From a virus, in the IMG/VR virus record IMGVR_UViG_3300035070_000295, positions 1-38,423 of that record: a DNA stretch of 38,423 bases, one strand, 5' to 3'. Positions 1 to 9,695 of this stretch are shown here, piece after piece. Positions within the stretch are counted from its first letter, which is position 1. Every line of letters starts with the position of its first letter. Both the position numbers and the translations under genes were made by a program. Under the pieces are notes generated by a model. It had not been told where the DNA came from, did no database searches, and saw only the letters and a list, made by a program, of their open reading frames with translations.

Positions 1-820
1 CATCAGCCGCTGTGTCGATTGCATCCTGGGTGGTCGTGGCTGCATCAGCATTGGTGGTGAGTACATCAGCCGCTGTGGCAGCAGCATCCGCTGTAGTTTG
101 TATCTGATCTAAATTAGTTTGTACCAGGTCAGCCGCTGTGGCAGCAGCATCCGCTGTGGTTTGTATCTGATCAAGGTTTGTTTGCACCAGGTCAGCCGCT
201 GTGGCAGCAGCATCCGCTGTGGTTTGTATCTGATCAAGGTTTGTTTGTACCAGGTCAGCAGCAGCAGCGTTCTCTGACACGAGAGCAGCGGCAGCACTAG
301 CAGCCGCCGCAGTCACAGCAGCGTCAGGATCAATGAGTGTATTTTCAAGAGCGTCCGCGGTGGCGTTCCACTTCACACCCAGACCGGCTGAAGGTGTTGG
401 AAGCTCAGTGCTCGCAGAACCGGAGTAACTGTCGGGGAACTTAACCGTGAGCCCACTCTGACGTTGTTGCTGCAACACGATGTAGGTCAGCTTGTCGAAG
501 GCGGCTTCATGAATGTCAGAGAAGTACGCACCCTGCGAATCAAGCGAGGACAACTGGGTCAGCTTATAATCAGACACAATGAACAGATCGTAATCGGTAG
601 TTAGAGGAGCAGTGAGAACGACGTTACCGCCACCTTCAACACCGACACCTGTCACGGTGTAGTCGGTGTTAAGTACCAGTGTGGACACGACACCGAGGTC
701 TGTGGTTTCGAACACCTGGAGCTGTGTCTCGTCTTCAATGGTGAAGTCGTAACTGAACTCAATGGTGATGCCGTTGCCGGTGTATGGTCCCGACGTGATG
801 TCTGTAACATTAACCGTCAT
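1..820 (-). CDS. Tail fibre protein, T7 gp17-like N-terminus (3' end outside window)
   Basis: The reading frame opens with ATG at 820 and runs off the left edge without a stop, so only about 273 N-terminal residues are visible. A GGAG lies 8 bases before the ATG. The first ~130 residues look like the T7 gp17-type virion-anchoring domain. They start MTVNVTDITSGPYTGNG, continue through alternating beta segments and contain the signature-like stretch AYFSDIHEAAFDKLTYIVLQ. Residues from ~160 on are an Ala-rich, probably coiled-coil stalk made of a 21-residue repeat (LVQTNLDQIQTTADAAATAAD). In T7-like phages this N-terminal domain fixes the fibre to the tail while the distal C-terminus binds the receptor; that part is not in the window. 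It is the last visible gene of the late block, 33 bases after the 2464-residue gene. The fibre assignment is strong; host range cannot be inferred. Confidence 0.85.
   Translation of the reverse strand, partial: MTVNVTDITSGPYTGNGITIEFSYDFTIEDETQLQVFETTDLGVVSTLVLNTDYTVTGVGVEGGGNVVLTAPLTTDYDLFIVSDYKLTQLSSLDSQGAYFSDIHEAAFDKLTYIVLQQQRQSGLTVKFPDSYSGSASTELPTPSAGLGVKWNATADALENTLIDPDAAVTAAAASAAAALVSENAAAADLVQTNLDQIQTTADAAATAADLVQTNLDQIQTTADAAATAADLVQTNLDQIQTTADAAATAADVLTTNADAATTTQDAIDTAAD
60..248 (-). repeat. 63-base in-frame tandem repeats in tail-fibre stalk
   Basis: Three head-to-tail units of 63 bases, each encoding 21 residues. The two downstream units (123-185 and 186-248) are almost identical at the DNA level, while the unit to the left (about 60-122) has diverged at several positions. 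The repeat is in frame with the fibre gene and its period is a multiple of seven residues (three heptads), as expected for a coiled-coil stalk. Near identity between two units suggests recent duplication by slippage or unequal recombination. Confidence 0.85.
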
Positions 821-853
821 GCTGTCTGCTCCGTAAACGCTTTGTGGATACTA

Positions 854-3800
854 TCATTTGTCATGCTTCGGGCCAAACAATAAAGGCCGCACACTTGCTT
901 CCTCACCGTCGACCAGGATGTCTTCTATTGCTTCACCAGTCTGCCACGCTTGCTGAATACCTGGAATCCCGAAGACAGTACCAAGTAGTTTGGTAGTGTT
1001 CTTGATCTGGGCCCTGGTTACTTCACCGTCTTCACTGGTGGCATTGGACACAGCCTTCGACATGCTCTCGATGCCGCGCTCAAGGACACCTGTCACGGGT
1101 GAAGCTGTGTAGCCGTACTCACTGAAGTACCCTGACGCCACGTCCCGAACGAACGGGTAGGAGGCCATTGGGTACAACGCGAGCTGTGTCAGGTAGGTGT
1201 CCATGTCAGGACTGATGAGAGAACCGTCGTCGTACTCATCATCGTCATCGTCACCTATCTCACCGCGCATCAGCAGCTCGAGGAACACCGGCAGCGCATA
1301 GAAGAACATGAGCTTGGATGTGACCTGGCTGGGTGTGTATGTCTTATGCTTGACCCCTCTCGCCAGATCCCTGGTTAACATCCCCAGGGCAGAGAAGAAG
1401 GTCATGAACATGGTGAAGATTGACACGGTCTTGCTCTGGGTAGCCATCAGTGTCGACATGTCTTTCGTCGCACCGGACCCCTGCAGAGCTTCAACCGCCC
1501 AGTCTGCGTATTGAATCGCAGCTTCTTCGTCACCTGTCTCAGCCAATGTTTTATCAAAGGCAGCGGTCCATGTGGGTAGATCAACAAAGTTCAGCTGCAC
1601 CCAGGCGATGGGCATCATGGACATCTCTTGGATCTTCGGTAGATAAGGGATCTGGTTAGCCAGCGCGTCGACCGCGGTGAACAACCCTTCGATTGTTTTA
1701 CCCGCGACATTGCCCGTCTTACCGATGATACCTTTGGCATCCTTCTTGGTCCTGGTTGCGCTTGATATCTTAGGCTTACCCAGTCTCTCGAACGCGGTAC
1801 GCAACTCACGGTCCATTGTCTTGACACGGTGGTTCAGCACTCTCGATCTCTCAGAGGCGAACTCCCACGCAGCCTGTGTGGCGTCAGGAGAGCCGAGCGT
1901 CTTGCGCACTGCCTTCATGTACCAGCTTCTGCCGATCACCCTGTAGATGCCTTTCAGGGTTGGTCCCAGGCCTACCTCACCTACCGTGGTGACCAAGCCG
2001 AACAGCTGCATGATGCTGGTAGTAGCCTTGAAGCCCATGGTGATCAGCGTGGTGCCGAACCGCAGGCGTTGGAATGCGCTATCGATGTACGTCTTGTTGG
2101 GTGCGTATCTTCCATCCTTGGCAATGCTGTCCAGCCAGATGGGCATCTGCTTGAACGCCTCTTCACCGAGGATCCTGGTGATAGCATCCTCGATCTCAGG
2201 GTCGTTCAGGATCTTGTTAGTCTGACGCACGGCGTCATGGTGAGTGATGAAGTGGATCACCTCACCGAAGTGGTTGGGGATCACATCCATGCTCAAGAAC
2301 ACACGGTCATAAAACTGGGTCCGCTCGTTGGCTGCACCGGCCTTCACTGCAATGTGAACACCGTCACCGGTACCGAACAGTCCATCGACACCTTCGTCTT
2401 TTTTCTTACCCAGCTTGTCAGCCTTGTGGCTGCGCTTGCGTGAGTAAGTCATGGGGTAATAACCACCCTCCATGCGGAACGTCTCACCGTCGATGGTAAC
2501 GTCGAAGGGAGTTGATTCAACCTTAGGCGGCACGACACCGGACCGGCTCTTCTCTGTCTCAGCCAGCATGGGGTACAGCAGGTTCATCTGATTCCAGATG
2601 GTCTGCACCATTTGCCAGTCGGACTTCGACATGTGTTTCAAGATCGCCTGGAGTGTTTGCTCGTCCCTGGTGATCTCTTGATCACTGTCAGGATCCACCC
2701 ACCCCTCGCCGAGCATCATCTTGCGCAGGTTACCAGCGTTGCCCGTGTTCAGAGCAACAGCGAGGATCTGGTGACCCATCAGATTGTCATTGATCGCCGG
2801 GATCCAGATCTTACGGTTGTGCCGGGTGATGTCTTCCTTGCTACGGTTCGCAAGCATGTCGAACACCGGCTGTGCGAACTCCTTCATCATGTTGAACTTT
2901 CTATCGAGCGCCACGGTGAACGGCTCATTGAACACCCGGTACGATTCACCGATGCGTTTGCCACCGTCCAACCAGGATGTGATGTAAGGCATCATCCCCA
3001 GCTGCGCGACCAATGTATCAACCCAATCCTTAACCGTGTGCTTACGTGCATCCTCGAGGCGGCTGCGTGACGTCTTGGTGTCATGCTCGGCTGGTTGCTC
3101 ATCGAGGTGGGCAATGTACTGAGCTTTGAACGTGTTGAAGTCGAGCTTCTCCTGCAGCACTTGGATCTTGTTGCTGTATCGTGCAACGTATTCCATGTTC
3201 TTCACAGAGTCACTGATACCTTGCAACGCGTCGAAGGGCACATTCTTCCAGTGCTCGGTGTACAACTCGTTCAGTACAGCCGGTGACAGATCAAGACCAT
3301 CACCGTCATCCTGCACACGAGCGCGGAACCAGGCATCGATGGCCGTGTTCTTACGCTCGACTGACTTCATGGTTGCAGACTTGCGGAACTCGAAACGCTC
3401 GAGGACTCCGACGATCTGCTCCCAGTATTCATTACCGGCTTTCATGATCTCAACCTGGACCTTTTTCTTCCGGTACCGTGCCATGTGGTCAACAATCTTG
3501 AGGACCTCAGTCTTCGCACGGGTGGCTTCCATTGCCAGGTAGTAGTTCATGGTCTGCTGTTCTTTAGCACGAGCAGCACCTTCACGGTTGCCAGCTTCAA
3601 GCAGTCGTGCTGATTCTTTTGCAGACTTGATCTCAGCATAACGGTAGCGTTGGGGGTTGATCTCCTTGTAACTCATGCCTGCTATTTTAGTAGCGGCGAT
3701 GTCTTTGAAATTCTTGCGATCCAACACACGCTGATTGTTACCGCGTGCCAGGATCTTCAGCTCGCGCAGGATCAGCTTCCCGCGTTCTTCACTCTGCAGG

Positions 3801-6800
3801 GCTGCATCGGCTTCTGCTTCGATGGTGCCGTCAGTGAGGATGTCACCGTGGCGCTCCTTCATCGTGGCGTCTGCTGTCGCTTCAGCTGCCTTATTGATCG
3901 TCGGTGCTGTCAGTAAGTCCTGGAGCATCTCTGATCCTGATGAGTACCCGAGGAATGCAGCGGCTTCATCAGGCTGCACACCCTCTTGACCAGGCGCGTG
4001 CATACCACTGAGAGCCGGTGGGATGATGGTCGAAGTGATACCACGCTTGTCTGTCCGCTGCACACCGATGGCTTCTTTCACGGCAGCCCGGTCGAGCTTC
4101 AGCTCTTTACCGCGGAGCATCTTGCGTGCTTTGTAGACACGCTCCTCCTCGAGCTTGTCGATCTCTTCATCGATGATGTCGTCGCGTTCGACGTTCCACT
4201 CTTTGGTGCGCATGCGGGTGAGCTGCTTGATCAGCTTATCGCGCAGGGTTTCAGACTGTACGTCCTTCACTTTTTCCTGGGCTTTGTTGTAGTCAGCAAA
4301 CTCGTCATCCGTCATACCAGCCATGGCAGCATCGGTGAACAGCGGTTCAATTCTTGATCGTGTTTCTGCAGCTGCAATCTGATCTTCAGTGGCAAGCAGC
4401 CGATCGAACACGGCACGCATCTCGTCGTCCAGGTTCACCTTCAACTGGGAGCTCATGGACTTGTAGATCTCAGCCAGCCAGCGCGCGAACTTCTGGAACG
4501 CGTTGCGTAGTTCTACCGAGGGTGCCTTGCCTTCCATTAGGTATGCTTCAAAGCCACGAGCGAACTGCTCATGGACTGCACGACGGATGGCTGCATCTTC
4601 TTGAGCATCACCGGTGGTACCCTGGTCCAGGAAGTTGATCACTTTTTGAGCAGTGATGGTTCCTTCTTGACCGGCGGGCGTGTCGCCTTGTGCGAGTAGA
4701 TCGTCTGACTCAAGGTCAGCAAACTCGGCTTCAATTCCTCTGATTTGATTGTTGTCAAATGTGACATAAGAATCACCAGCGCCTTCACGACCGTCGTTGG
4801 CGTAGACCAACCCGTCGTACCCGGCTGCTTTCAACTTCTTAACAAGCCAGTCACCGCTCTCAATGTCATCGTAATCAACAGCTTCAGCGGCTTCTGTGTA
4901 CTGCTCATCGGTGATGATGTCGAGATCCATCATCTCTTCCGCGAGCCAGTCAGGTGCGAATGATGCTCTGTGATTGACACGCAGGGGGTTATTCAGTTTC
5001 AAATAGAACTCGGTAACCTGACCCTCACCGCGGAAGTCAAAATGGGTTGTTCTCTTCTGCGCCTGTGACTCTGTGCCAAAATGGAACCCGAACGACGACA
5101 GCTCTGTCTTATATGCGTCATCGAACCTGGCAATGTCTGCAGTTTTACCGGCATGGAATGCGCGAATGTTGAACCCGGCCTTCCTCGCTTTAGGGCTGAT
5201 GTCATCAGACTGTGCATAAATGTTATCGGAGTCTGTGAAGTCTGGATCGAATGCTGCATCGATGGAGCGGATGTCCTTTGGATCGAAGACAATCAAGTCA
5301 GTCTGCACCATAGAGACATCATGGAAGGAATCGAAGCCGCCAGCCTTCATCACTTTAGTCTTAATCTTGCCGTCGATGTCTGCTTTCATTCTGCCTGTTT
5401 CAGCAAACTCAGGAACGACCGCTGTCTTCACCCACTCCTCGTTGCTGTAGTACCCAGCCTCTATCAGAAGCCGCTCGTACTCATCCAGCATTGCTTGGGT
5501 AGGTTTTGTTTTATAATCCGCAGTGTTCTGTACGCGGGTGTGGGCTTTGATGGTCCTAGATCCATACCCCTCGTCACCGGTAGAAGAGAAGTAGACCCCC
5601 TCGAAATTAGTGGCTCGGTTCACCCTCTCCGCTTCGAGATCAAACGCTTTGAACTCATTGTCAGTGCCATGGTACCAAGTCTTATCGATATCAAAGCCCA
5701 TCGCCTTGGCGCGTTGATGGCGAGCGTGAAGAGACATATCCAAACCTTTGGCAACAGCTCTAGTCCACTCAACTGCTTCTTTAACATTGGTGCCCTCGTA
5801 GCCTGCATCCTTCGCCTGCTCCAACACATCGCCAGTTTTCTCAAGGTACGAGTTAGCCTCTGCTGCAACAGCGTCAGCGTTTCGTTTGTACCATTCATTA
5901 ACGTCGGTGATGATCGTGCTACCAGTCCGCATCTCCATCTCGTACATGAAGTGTGCGAACTCGTGCAGGAATGTCGACAGGTCAGATGACTCTGTCAGCC
6001 GTATCAGGGAGTTGGTGGGGTCGTAGTATCCTTTGGCGTCTTGATTGAAGACTTCTGGGTCTTGGATCTCGATGCTGCCGGGGTCGCCCCATCCGTATCT
6101 GTCGGAGAAGTCTTCGTAGACTTCTTGGACCTTCGGGTTGAGAACGTCTCGAGTCCACCGGAGAAGATCTTGTGATCCCTCGGTGCTAATCCTTCGCTGA
6201 TAATCCTGCCCATTAGTGTTCTCCTCCCAGTTGTTTTCTGCCATGTCGCCGTCTGACGCAAAGTAAACCGTGTCAGAGTCAGCATCAATTGATGTCTTGA
6301 ACGCAGACTTCGCTATTATATGTAGATCTTTGTTGGACAACAAGTCCCCATAGAATTTAATTACTCTTATGCCGGTCGGCACTGACACCAATCCCACGCT
6401 CTTGCCCCAGCCCTCGTGACCTGCAGCAAGCATCAGCTTGTCGAACTCAGTCTCGAATGCTTTAGTCTCAGCAGGGGTGAACGCTCGATCGATGTCGAAA
6501 TCGATTCCATTTGAGCCTTTGATTGATCCACCGAAGAACGGCTTATGATATCCAACCCCATCCTGTCGCAGTACTAGGCCCATGATGTTGACGTAGAGGT
6601 CCAGCACTTTGCGTTGAGAAGGGTCGATGGCCACACGCTTGGTGTATTTCTTCTTCTCTTTAGCACTGAGTGCCTTGTGCGCTTTTTCACCAATCTCATC
6701 GCCGTTCTCATCGGTGTACATCACGCCACCCTGCGCGGGTGCCATGGGTGCCTGCACCATTGTTGAAGGGCTGACTTCACCCTCCCACGCGCCAGGTAGT

Positions 6801-8248
6801 ATCGGCGTGCCGTCTACCAGGATGCCGAGGTGCTGTGCCAGCAGGTCCGCACCGTGCTCGTCTGAGAGGGCGTCCATGATGGCAAGCTGAAACTCCTCCT
6901 GCTGTTCGTAGGTGGCGGCATGGATCCCCGGTAAGAATGCGGTGTCGGTGCTCGGGCGAGCTTCCCATGCTATCTGACCAATGTGGCGGATCAACCCGTC
7001 GTTGAAATCGAACTTGGCAAATGCAGTGTCTTCAGCTGTCGGGTTGTGTGCCATCGCATGCTTCACCCAATTCAACGAGTGTTTCTTCTCGTCGAGGATG
7101 TTACGGACCAGCTTACCCTTACTGTTCTTGTCGAACCGGAGCCATTTCTTCTTCTTAGAGGTTTCGTCGGTTGTTTTTTTGACGCCTTTGTTCTCCATGC
7201 GTGCCTTGATGGCAACCCATATCGCAGCCTGTACCTGCTGTGGTTCCCACTCCAACTCCTTGGCGAGACGGTTAGTCTCATTCTCCATGAAGGCATATTC
7301 AGAGGAGGTCGGTGCATCGTGGTGATAGAACCCTGCACGCATCATCCACATGTCGATGGTGGCACCCTGGCCTTCAGCAAAATTAGGATCGACTTCTCGC
7401 AGCAGGTTGCCGTAGAAGTTGCTCGTCTTCTCCCCGTCCCACGGTTTGTTCTCGTAGAGGATCGCGGTGGCTTTCTTATCCTGGTCCCCGGTCTTAGTGC
7501 GTATCGGTATGCCAGCCTTGTACTGACCCCATGCTCGCAATGCGAAGGTGCTGTTAGCATCAACCTTGGCCTGCGGTGAATAGATGGCAAGCAGCGCGAT
7601 GAACTTCTTCGCCTCCTCGACATTTCCCCCAGCCATCTCGAGCACAGCAGCGCCAGAGTTCTCATACCAGAACCTACCAGGGAGCCCTTCAAGAGCAAGA
7701 TCCTTGAACTTCTTGCGCCACGTCTTCATCTTCGCAGGGGTGTTGTTCGCTGCAGATGCACCGATGTACTTGCCGTCTTTGCTCTTCCGGTGAGCGACCA
7801 CTTTGCCGCCGCGGGAGAATGCCAGCTCGTCACCGTTCAGTGCAGCAACAATCCGATGGGACATGACAGGAGTGAACCGCAGACCCTTGGGTACAACAGT
7901 ACCGCGTAGCCCTTCAGGCAGATGCCCACGGATCTCGTCGACATTACCGAAGACTGTGGTGAAACCCTGTCGATCCTGGTGAATCTTAAAGTCACCCGCG
8001 GTGGCGTTTGGACGCTGGAACAGCGCCTCCTCACTAACTCCAGGTTCGACTGCATCCCGCGCAACGGTCCCGCCGCTGGCTTCAACCTGGTCAGCCAGGT
8101 TCTGGATCTCGCTGTTGAGTGTCTGCAGGTGCTGCTCTACGGCGTCTATCTCAGACATCCCGTCAGCAACCAATGCTTCAATGGCGTTACGGTCCTGACT
8201 CGTCAGGGCTTTACCAGCCCTCTTAATACAGTCCTGCAAACTACTCAC
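854..8248 (-). CDS. Giant polyvalent virion protein with metallopeptidase and two ADP-ribosyltransferase-like domains
   Basis: This protein has 2464 residues. The start is GTG at 8248, overlapping the previous stop by one base, with GGAG 8 bases upstream. Visible architecture: a domain at ~170-330 of the kind found in phage polyvalent proteins; a Zn-metallopeptidase HExxH (HEFAH, 762-766); an ART-like domain at ~856-1000 opening with WYHGT (858-862) and ending in FDPKDIRSI; a second at ~1028-1176 opening with FHAG and ending in SYVTFDNNQIRGI; then the helix HEQFARGFEAYL (1226-1237) plus GKAPS, which usually follows the HExxH in polyvalent-protein peptidases. The rest is largely helical. Hydrophobic segments lie at ~2275-2291 and ~2314-2327, followed by an acidic run (2333-2341). 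Its place beside the internal virion genes and the fibre suggests it is packaged and ejected with the DNA, as T7 gp16 is, but I see no lytic transglycosylase motif. The domain calls rest on motif recognition; the targets are unknown. Confidence 0.75.
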   Translation of the reverse strand: MSSLQDCIKRAGKALTSQDRNAIEALVADGMSEIDAVEQHLQTLNSEIQNLADQVEASGGTVARDAVEPGVSEEALFQRPNATAGDFKIHQDRQGFTTVFGNVDEIRGHLPEGLRGTVVPKGLRFTPVMSHRIVAALNGDELAFSRGGKVVAHRKSKDGKYIGASAANNTPAKMKTWRKKFKDLALEGLPGRFWYENSGAAVLEMAGGNVEEAKKFIALLAIYSPQAKVDANSTFALRAWGQYKAGIPIRTKTGDQDKKATAILYENKPWDGEKTSNFYGNLLREVDPNFAEGQGATIDMWMMRAGFYHHDAPTSSEYAFMENETNRLAKELEWEPQQVQAAIWVAIKARMENKGVKKTTDETSKKKKWLRFDKNSKGKLVRNILDEKKHSLNWVKHAMAHNPTAEDTAFAKFDFNDGLIRHIGQIAWEARPSTDTAFLPGIHAATYEQQEEFQLAIMDALSDEHGADLLAQHLGILVDGTPILPGAWEGEVSPSTMVQAPMAPAQGGVMYTDENGDEIGEKAHKALSAKEKKKYTKRVAIDPSQRKVLDLYVNIMGLVLRQDGVGYHKPFFGGSIKGSNGIDFDIDRAFTPAETKAFETEFDKLMLAAGHEGWGKSVGLVSVPTGIRVIKFYGDLLSNKDLHIIAKSAFKTSIDADSDTVYFASDGDMAENNWEENTNGQDYQRRISTEGSQDLLRWTRDVLNPKVQEVYEDFSDRYGWGDPGSIEIQDPEVFNQDAKGYYDPTNSLIRLTESSDLSTFLHEFAHFMYEMEMRTGSTIITDVNEWYKRNADAVAAEANSYLEKTGDVLEQAKDAGYEGTNVKEAVEWTRAVAKGLDMSLHARHQRAKAMGFDIDKTWYHGTDNEFKAFDLEAERVNRATNFEGVYFSSTGDEGYGSRTIKAHTRVQNTADYKTKPTQAMLDEYERLLIEAGYYSNEEWVKTAVVPEFAETGRMKADIDGKIKTKVMKAGGFDSFHDVSMVQTDLIVFDPKDIRSIDAAFDPDFTDSDNIYAQSDDISPKARKAGFNIRAFHAGKTADIARFDDAYKTELSSFGFHFGTESQAQKRTTHFDFRGEGQVTEFYLKLNNPLRVNHRASFAPDWLAEEMMDLDIITDEQYTEAAEAVDYDDIESGDWLVKKLKAAGYDGLVYANDGREGAGDSYVTFDNNQIRGIEAEFADLESDDLLAQGDTPAGQEGTITAQKVINFLDQGTTGDAQEDAAIRRAVHEQFARGFEAYLMEGKAPSVELRNAFQKFARWLAEIYKSMSSQLKVNLDDEMRAVFDRLLATEDQIAAAETRSRIEPLFTDAAMAGMTDDEFADYNKAQEKVKDVQSETLRDKLIKQLTRMRTKEWNVERDDIIDEEIDKLEEERVYKARKMLRGKELKLDRAAVKEAIGVQRTDKRGITSTIIPPALSGMHAPGQEGVQPDEAAAFLGYSSGSEMLQDLLTAPTINKAAEATADATMKERHGDILTDGTIEAEADAALQSEERGKLILRELKILARGNNQRVLDRKNFKDIAATKIAGMSYKEINPQRYRYAEIKSAKESARLLEAGNREGAARAKEQQTMNYYLAMEATRAKTEVLKIVDHMARYRKKKVQVEIMKAGNEYWEQIVGVLERFEFRKSATMKSVERKNTAIDAWFRARVQDDGDGLDLSPAVLNELYTEHWKNVPFDALQGISDSVKNMEYVARYSNKIQVLQEKLDFNTFKAQYIAHLDEQPAEHDTKTSRSRLEDARKHTVKDWVDTLVAQLGMMPYITSWLDGGKRIGESYRVFNEPFTVALDRKFNMMKEFAQPVFDMLANRSKEDITRHNRKIWIPAINDNLMGHQILAVALNTGNAGNLRKMMLGEGWVDPDSDQEITRDEQTLQAILKHMSKSDWQMVQTIWNQMNLLYPMLAETEKSRSGVVPPKVESTPFDVTIDGETFRMEGGYYPMTYSRKRSHKADKLGKKKDEGVDGLFGTGDGVHIAVKAGAANERTQFYDRVFLSMDVIPNHFGEVIHFITHHDAVRQTNKILNDPEIEDAITRILGEEAFKQMPIWLDSIAKDGRYAPNKTYIDSAFQRLRFGTTLITMGFKATTSIMQLFGLVTTVGEVGLGPTLKGIYRVIGRSWYMKAVRKTLGSPDATQAAWEFASERSRVLNHRVKTMDRELRTAFERLGKPKISSATRTKKDAKGIIGKTGNVAGKTIEGLFTAVDALANQIPYLPKIQEMSMMPIAWVQLNFVDLPTWTAAFDKTLAETGDEEAAIQYADWAVEALQGSGATKDMSTLMATQSKTVSIFTMFMTFFSALGMLTRDLARGVKHKTYTPSQVTSKLMFFYALPVFLELLMRGEIGDDDDDEYDDGSLISPDMDTYLTQLALYPMASYPFVRDVASGYFSEYGYTASPVTGVLERGIESMSKAVSNATSEDGEVTRAQIKNTTKLLGTVFGIPGIQQAWQTGEAIEDILVDGEEASVRPLLFGPKHDK

Positions 8249-8472
8249 TACATAATCTCCACAAATGCTGCTGCAACCATCATTATTATGTCATCTTCTT
8301 CACGCAACTGTTGGTCCATCTTCGACCGTTTAGCAGGTCGATACTCGGTTAAGAGATCGCCGCCAGTTGGCACGGGTGTTACGTCACCAACCTCCCCCAC
8401 CCAGTCAGGGTAAAGACTGACGTGAACAGCCTCCTGGGTTGGGCCAGTGTAATTCGGATAGATACCATTCAC
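8248..8472 (-). CDS. Small hypothetical protein in structural cassette
   Basis: A 74-residue protein with GTG start at 8472, overlapping the stop of the upstream 408-residue gene (GTGA overlap). Its TAG stop shares one base with the GTG of the giant gene, which suggests translational coupling. The N-terminal half is Pro/Gly/aromatic-rich (YPNYTGPTQEAVHVSLYPDW). The middle is charged (RPAKRSKMDQQLREEDD) and the C-terminus hydrophobic (IIMMVAAAFVEIM). I do not recognise the family. Position and coupling suggest a virion or assembly role, but that is inference. Confidence 0.6.
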   Translation of the reverse strand: MNGIYPNYTGPTQEAVHVSLYPDWVGEVGDVTPVPTGGDLLTEYRPAKRSKMDQQLREEDDIIMMVAAAFVEIM

Positions 8473-9695
8473 ACTGGTGTCCTAGTTCTAGGGCTGGTGT
8501 GGTTAAACGTATGCAACACTGTCAGGTCATCGTCATCATAAATTGTTGTAGTGGCATCGTCAGCAGCAATAATCACTTTATTAGATAGGAGCTTGCGAGT
8601 AAGGAGAAGGTCTGCACTATCAAGAAGTTCATTGACAATCGTTGCGCCATTGAAGTTTCCGCTTCTAATCCTATCGCCATTTTCATCTATCAGTTTGCCG
8701 ACACCACGAATAGTAATCGTCCCATTGGTAACAGTGGTATTAGACAGAATCACTTGACCGCTGCTGAGGTCGATGCTGATCGCGTCCACCCCTGTCTTGT
8801 TAATTATTTTTATCCCGCCATTAAAATCCCGTATTGCTAGACCTTGGCCAGAACCCCCACAATCTATTGTGTGCTTATTTACACCCTCTACTCCGCTTTT
8901 ACATTCGATGAAGTAGGCTGTTTCGGCCCCGCCGAGAACTGTAGTACCCTCACTCAATATACACCGTTCAATCACTCCACTGACAAAGGTTATATTCTCG
9001 ATAATACAATCTTCAACATGGGTATCGCCGTCCAATACGCCGGTGATCTGAGCATCGTAGAAGGAACTGTTGACCAACACTGCTGACGTGTCCAGTGTGA
9101 ATGTAGACAGGTTTTGGCCCCGACCCACGAAGATGTAGTCAGTGAAATCATTGTTACCGTCGATAGTGGCATCACCAGTAACCAGAAAGGATTTAAACCC
9201 CCTCTTTGCGGCGATAGCCAACGCATCAGTAAAGTTATTAACAGGTTGTGATGGTGTTCCTTTTGGATAAGCCGTCCCAGTAATTTCACTGAGGGCATTA
9301 ACAGACACCCCACCGCCGAAGGTTGAATACTCCAGATAGGTTGGGTCAATAAAGCCAGTGGTGTTGTTGGTATTAACACTGACCTGATTTTTTACCTCAG
9401 CCTCGCGGATATTGGTGTTGCCTGAAATGATATTGACTGAATAAAGGCCGTCTTCAAACTCAATAGCATAATAGGCTAAATCAATCGTGGTGATTGACGG
9501 GGTGCTGGATGTGGCCGGAATACGCGAATAGAGTTTGGGCTGTGCCATTGTGTTCTGTTCATCAGTAAAATCTCTGAGCAGAACCCAAAACTCGTCTACA
9601 GTCAATTTATATTTAGTACCTGACTCTAAAGTAAGGTCGCTTTTGGGTATAGTAATGAGAAACGGGGTAACACTATAGTCTACTGTTATAGCCAT
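8469..9695 (-). CDS. Beta-helix-type virion surface/tail protein
   Basis: A 408-residue protein, ATG at 9695 overlapping the TAA of the upstream gene (TAATG). Residues ~1-110 form a beta-rich N-terminal module. From ~150 on there are short regular turns of hydrophobic strands with Gly/Asn/Asp corners, for example THVEDCIIENITFVSGVIER, typical of a right-handed parallel beta-helix. Such folds are common in phage tail and appendage proteins. It is the last of three large beta-rich proteins in the cassette. The DNA is visibly more AT-rich than the neighbouring internal-protein genes. I see no catalytic motif of a depolymerase. The structural role is likely; its exact place in the particle is not known. 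Confidence 0.65.
   Translation of the reverse strand: MAITVDYSVTPFLITIPKSDLTLESGTKYKLTVDEFWVLLRDFTDEQNTMAQPKLYSRIPATSSTPSITTIDLAYYAIEFEDGLYSVNIISGNTNIREAEVKNQVSVNTNNTTGFIDPTYLEYSTFGGGVSVNALSEITGTAYPKGTPSQPVNNFTDALAIAAKRGFKSFLVTGDATIDGNNDFTDYIFVGRGQNLSTFTLDTSAVLVNSSFYDAQITGVLDGDTHVEDCIIENITFVSGVIERCILSEGTTVLGGAETAYFIECKSGVEGVNKHTIDCGGSGQGLAIRDFNGGIKIINKTGVDAISIDLSSGQVILSNTTVTNGTITIRGVGKLIDENGDRIRSGNFNGATIVNELLDSADLLLTRKLLSNKVIIAADDATTTIYDDDDLTVLHTFNHTSPRTRTPV

Noticed and set aside
109-297. 62-codon minus-strand frame at the left edge
   Set aside because: It is the wrong frame of the 63-base repeats of the tail-fibre gene.
5081-5989. Long plus-strand open frames opposite the giant gene (also at 1829-2443 and 7922-8413)
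   Set aside because: They lie fully inside a long, motif-bearing minus-strand gene, have no ribosome sites or recognisable domains, and their composition reflects the opposite strand.
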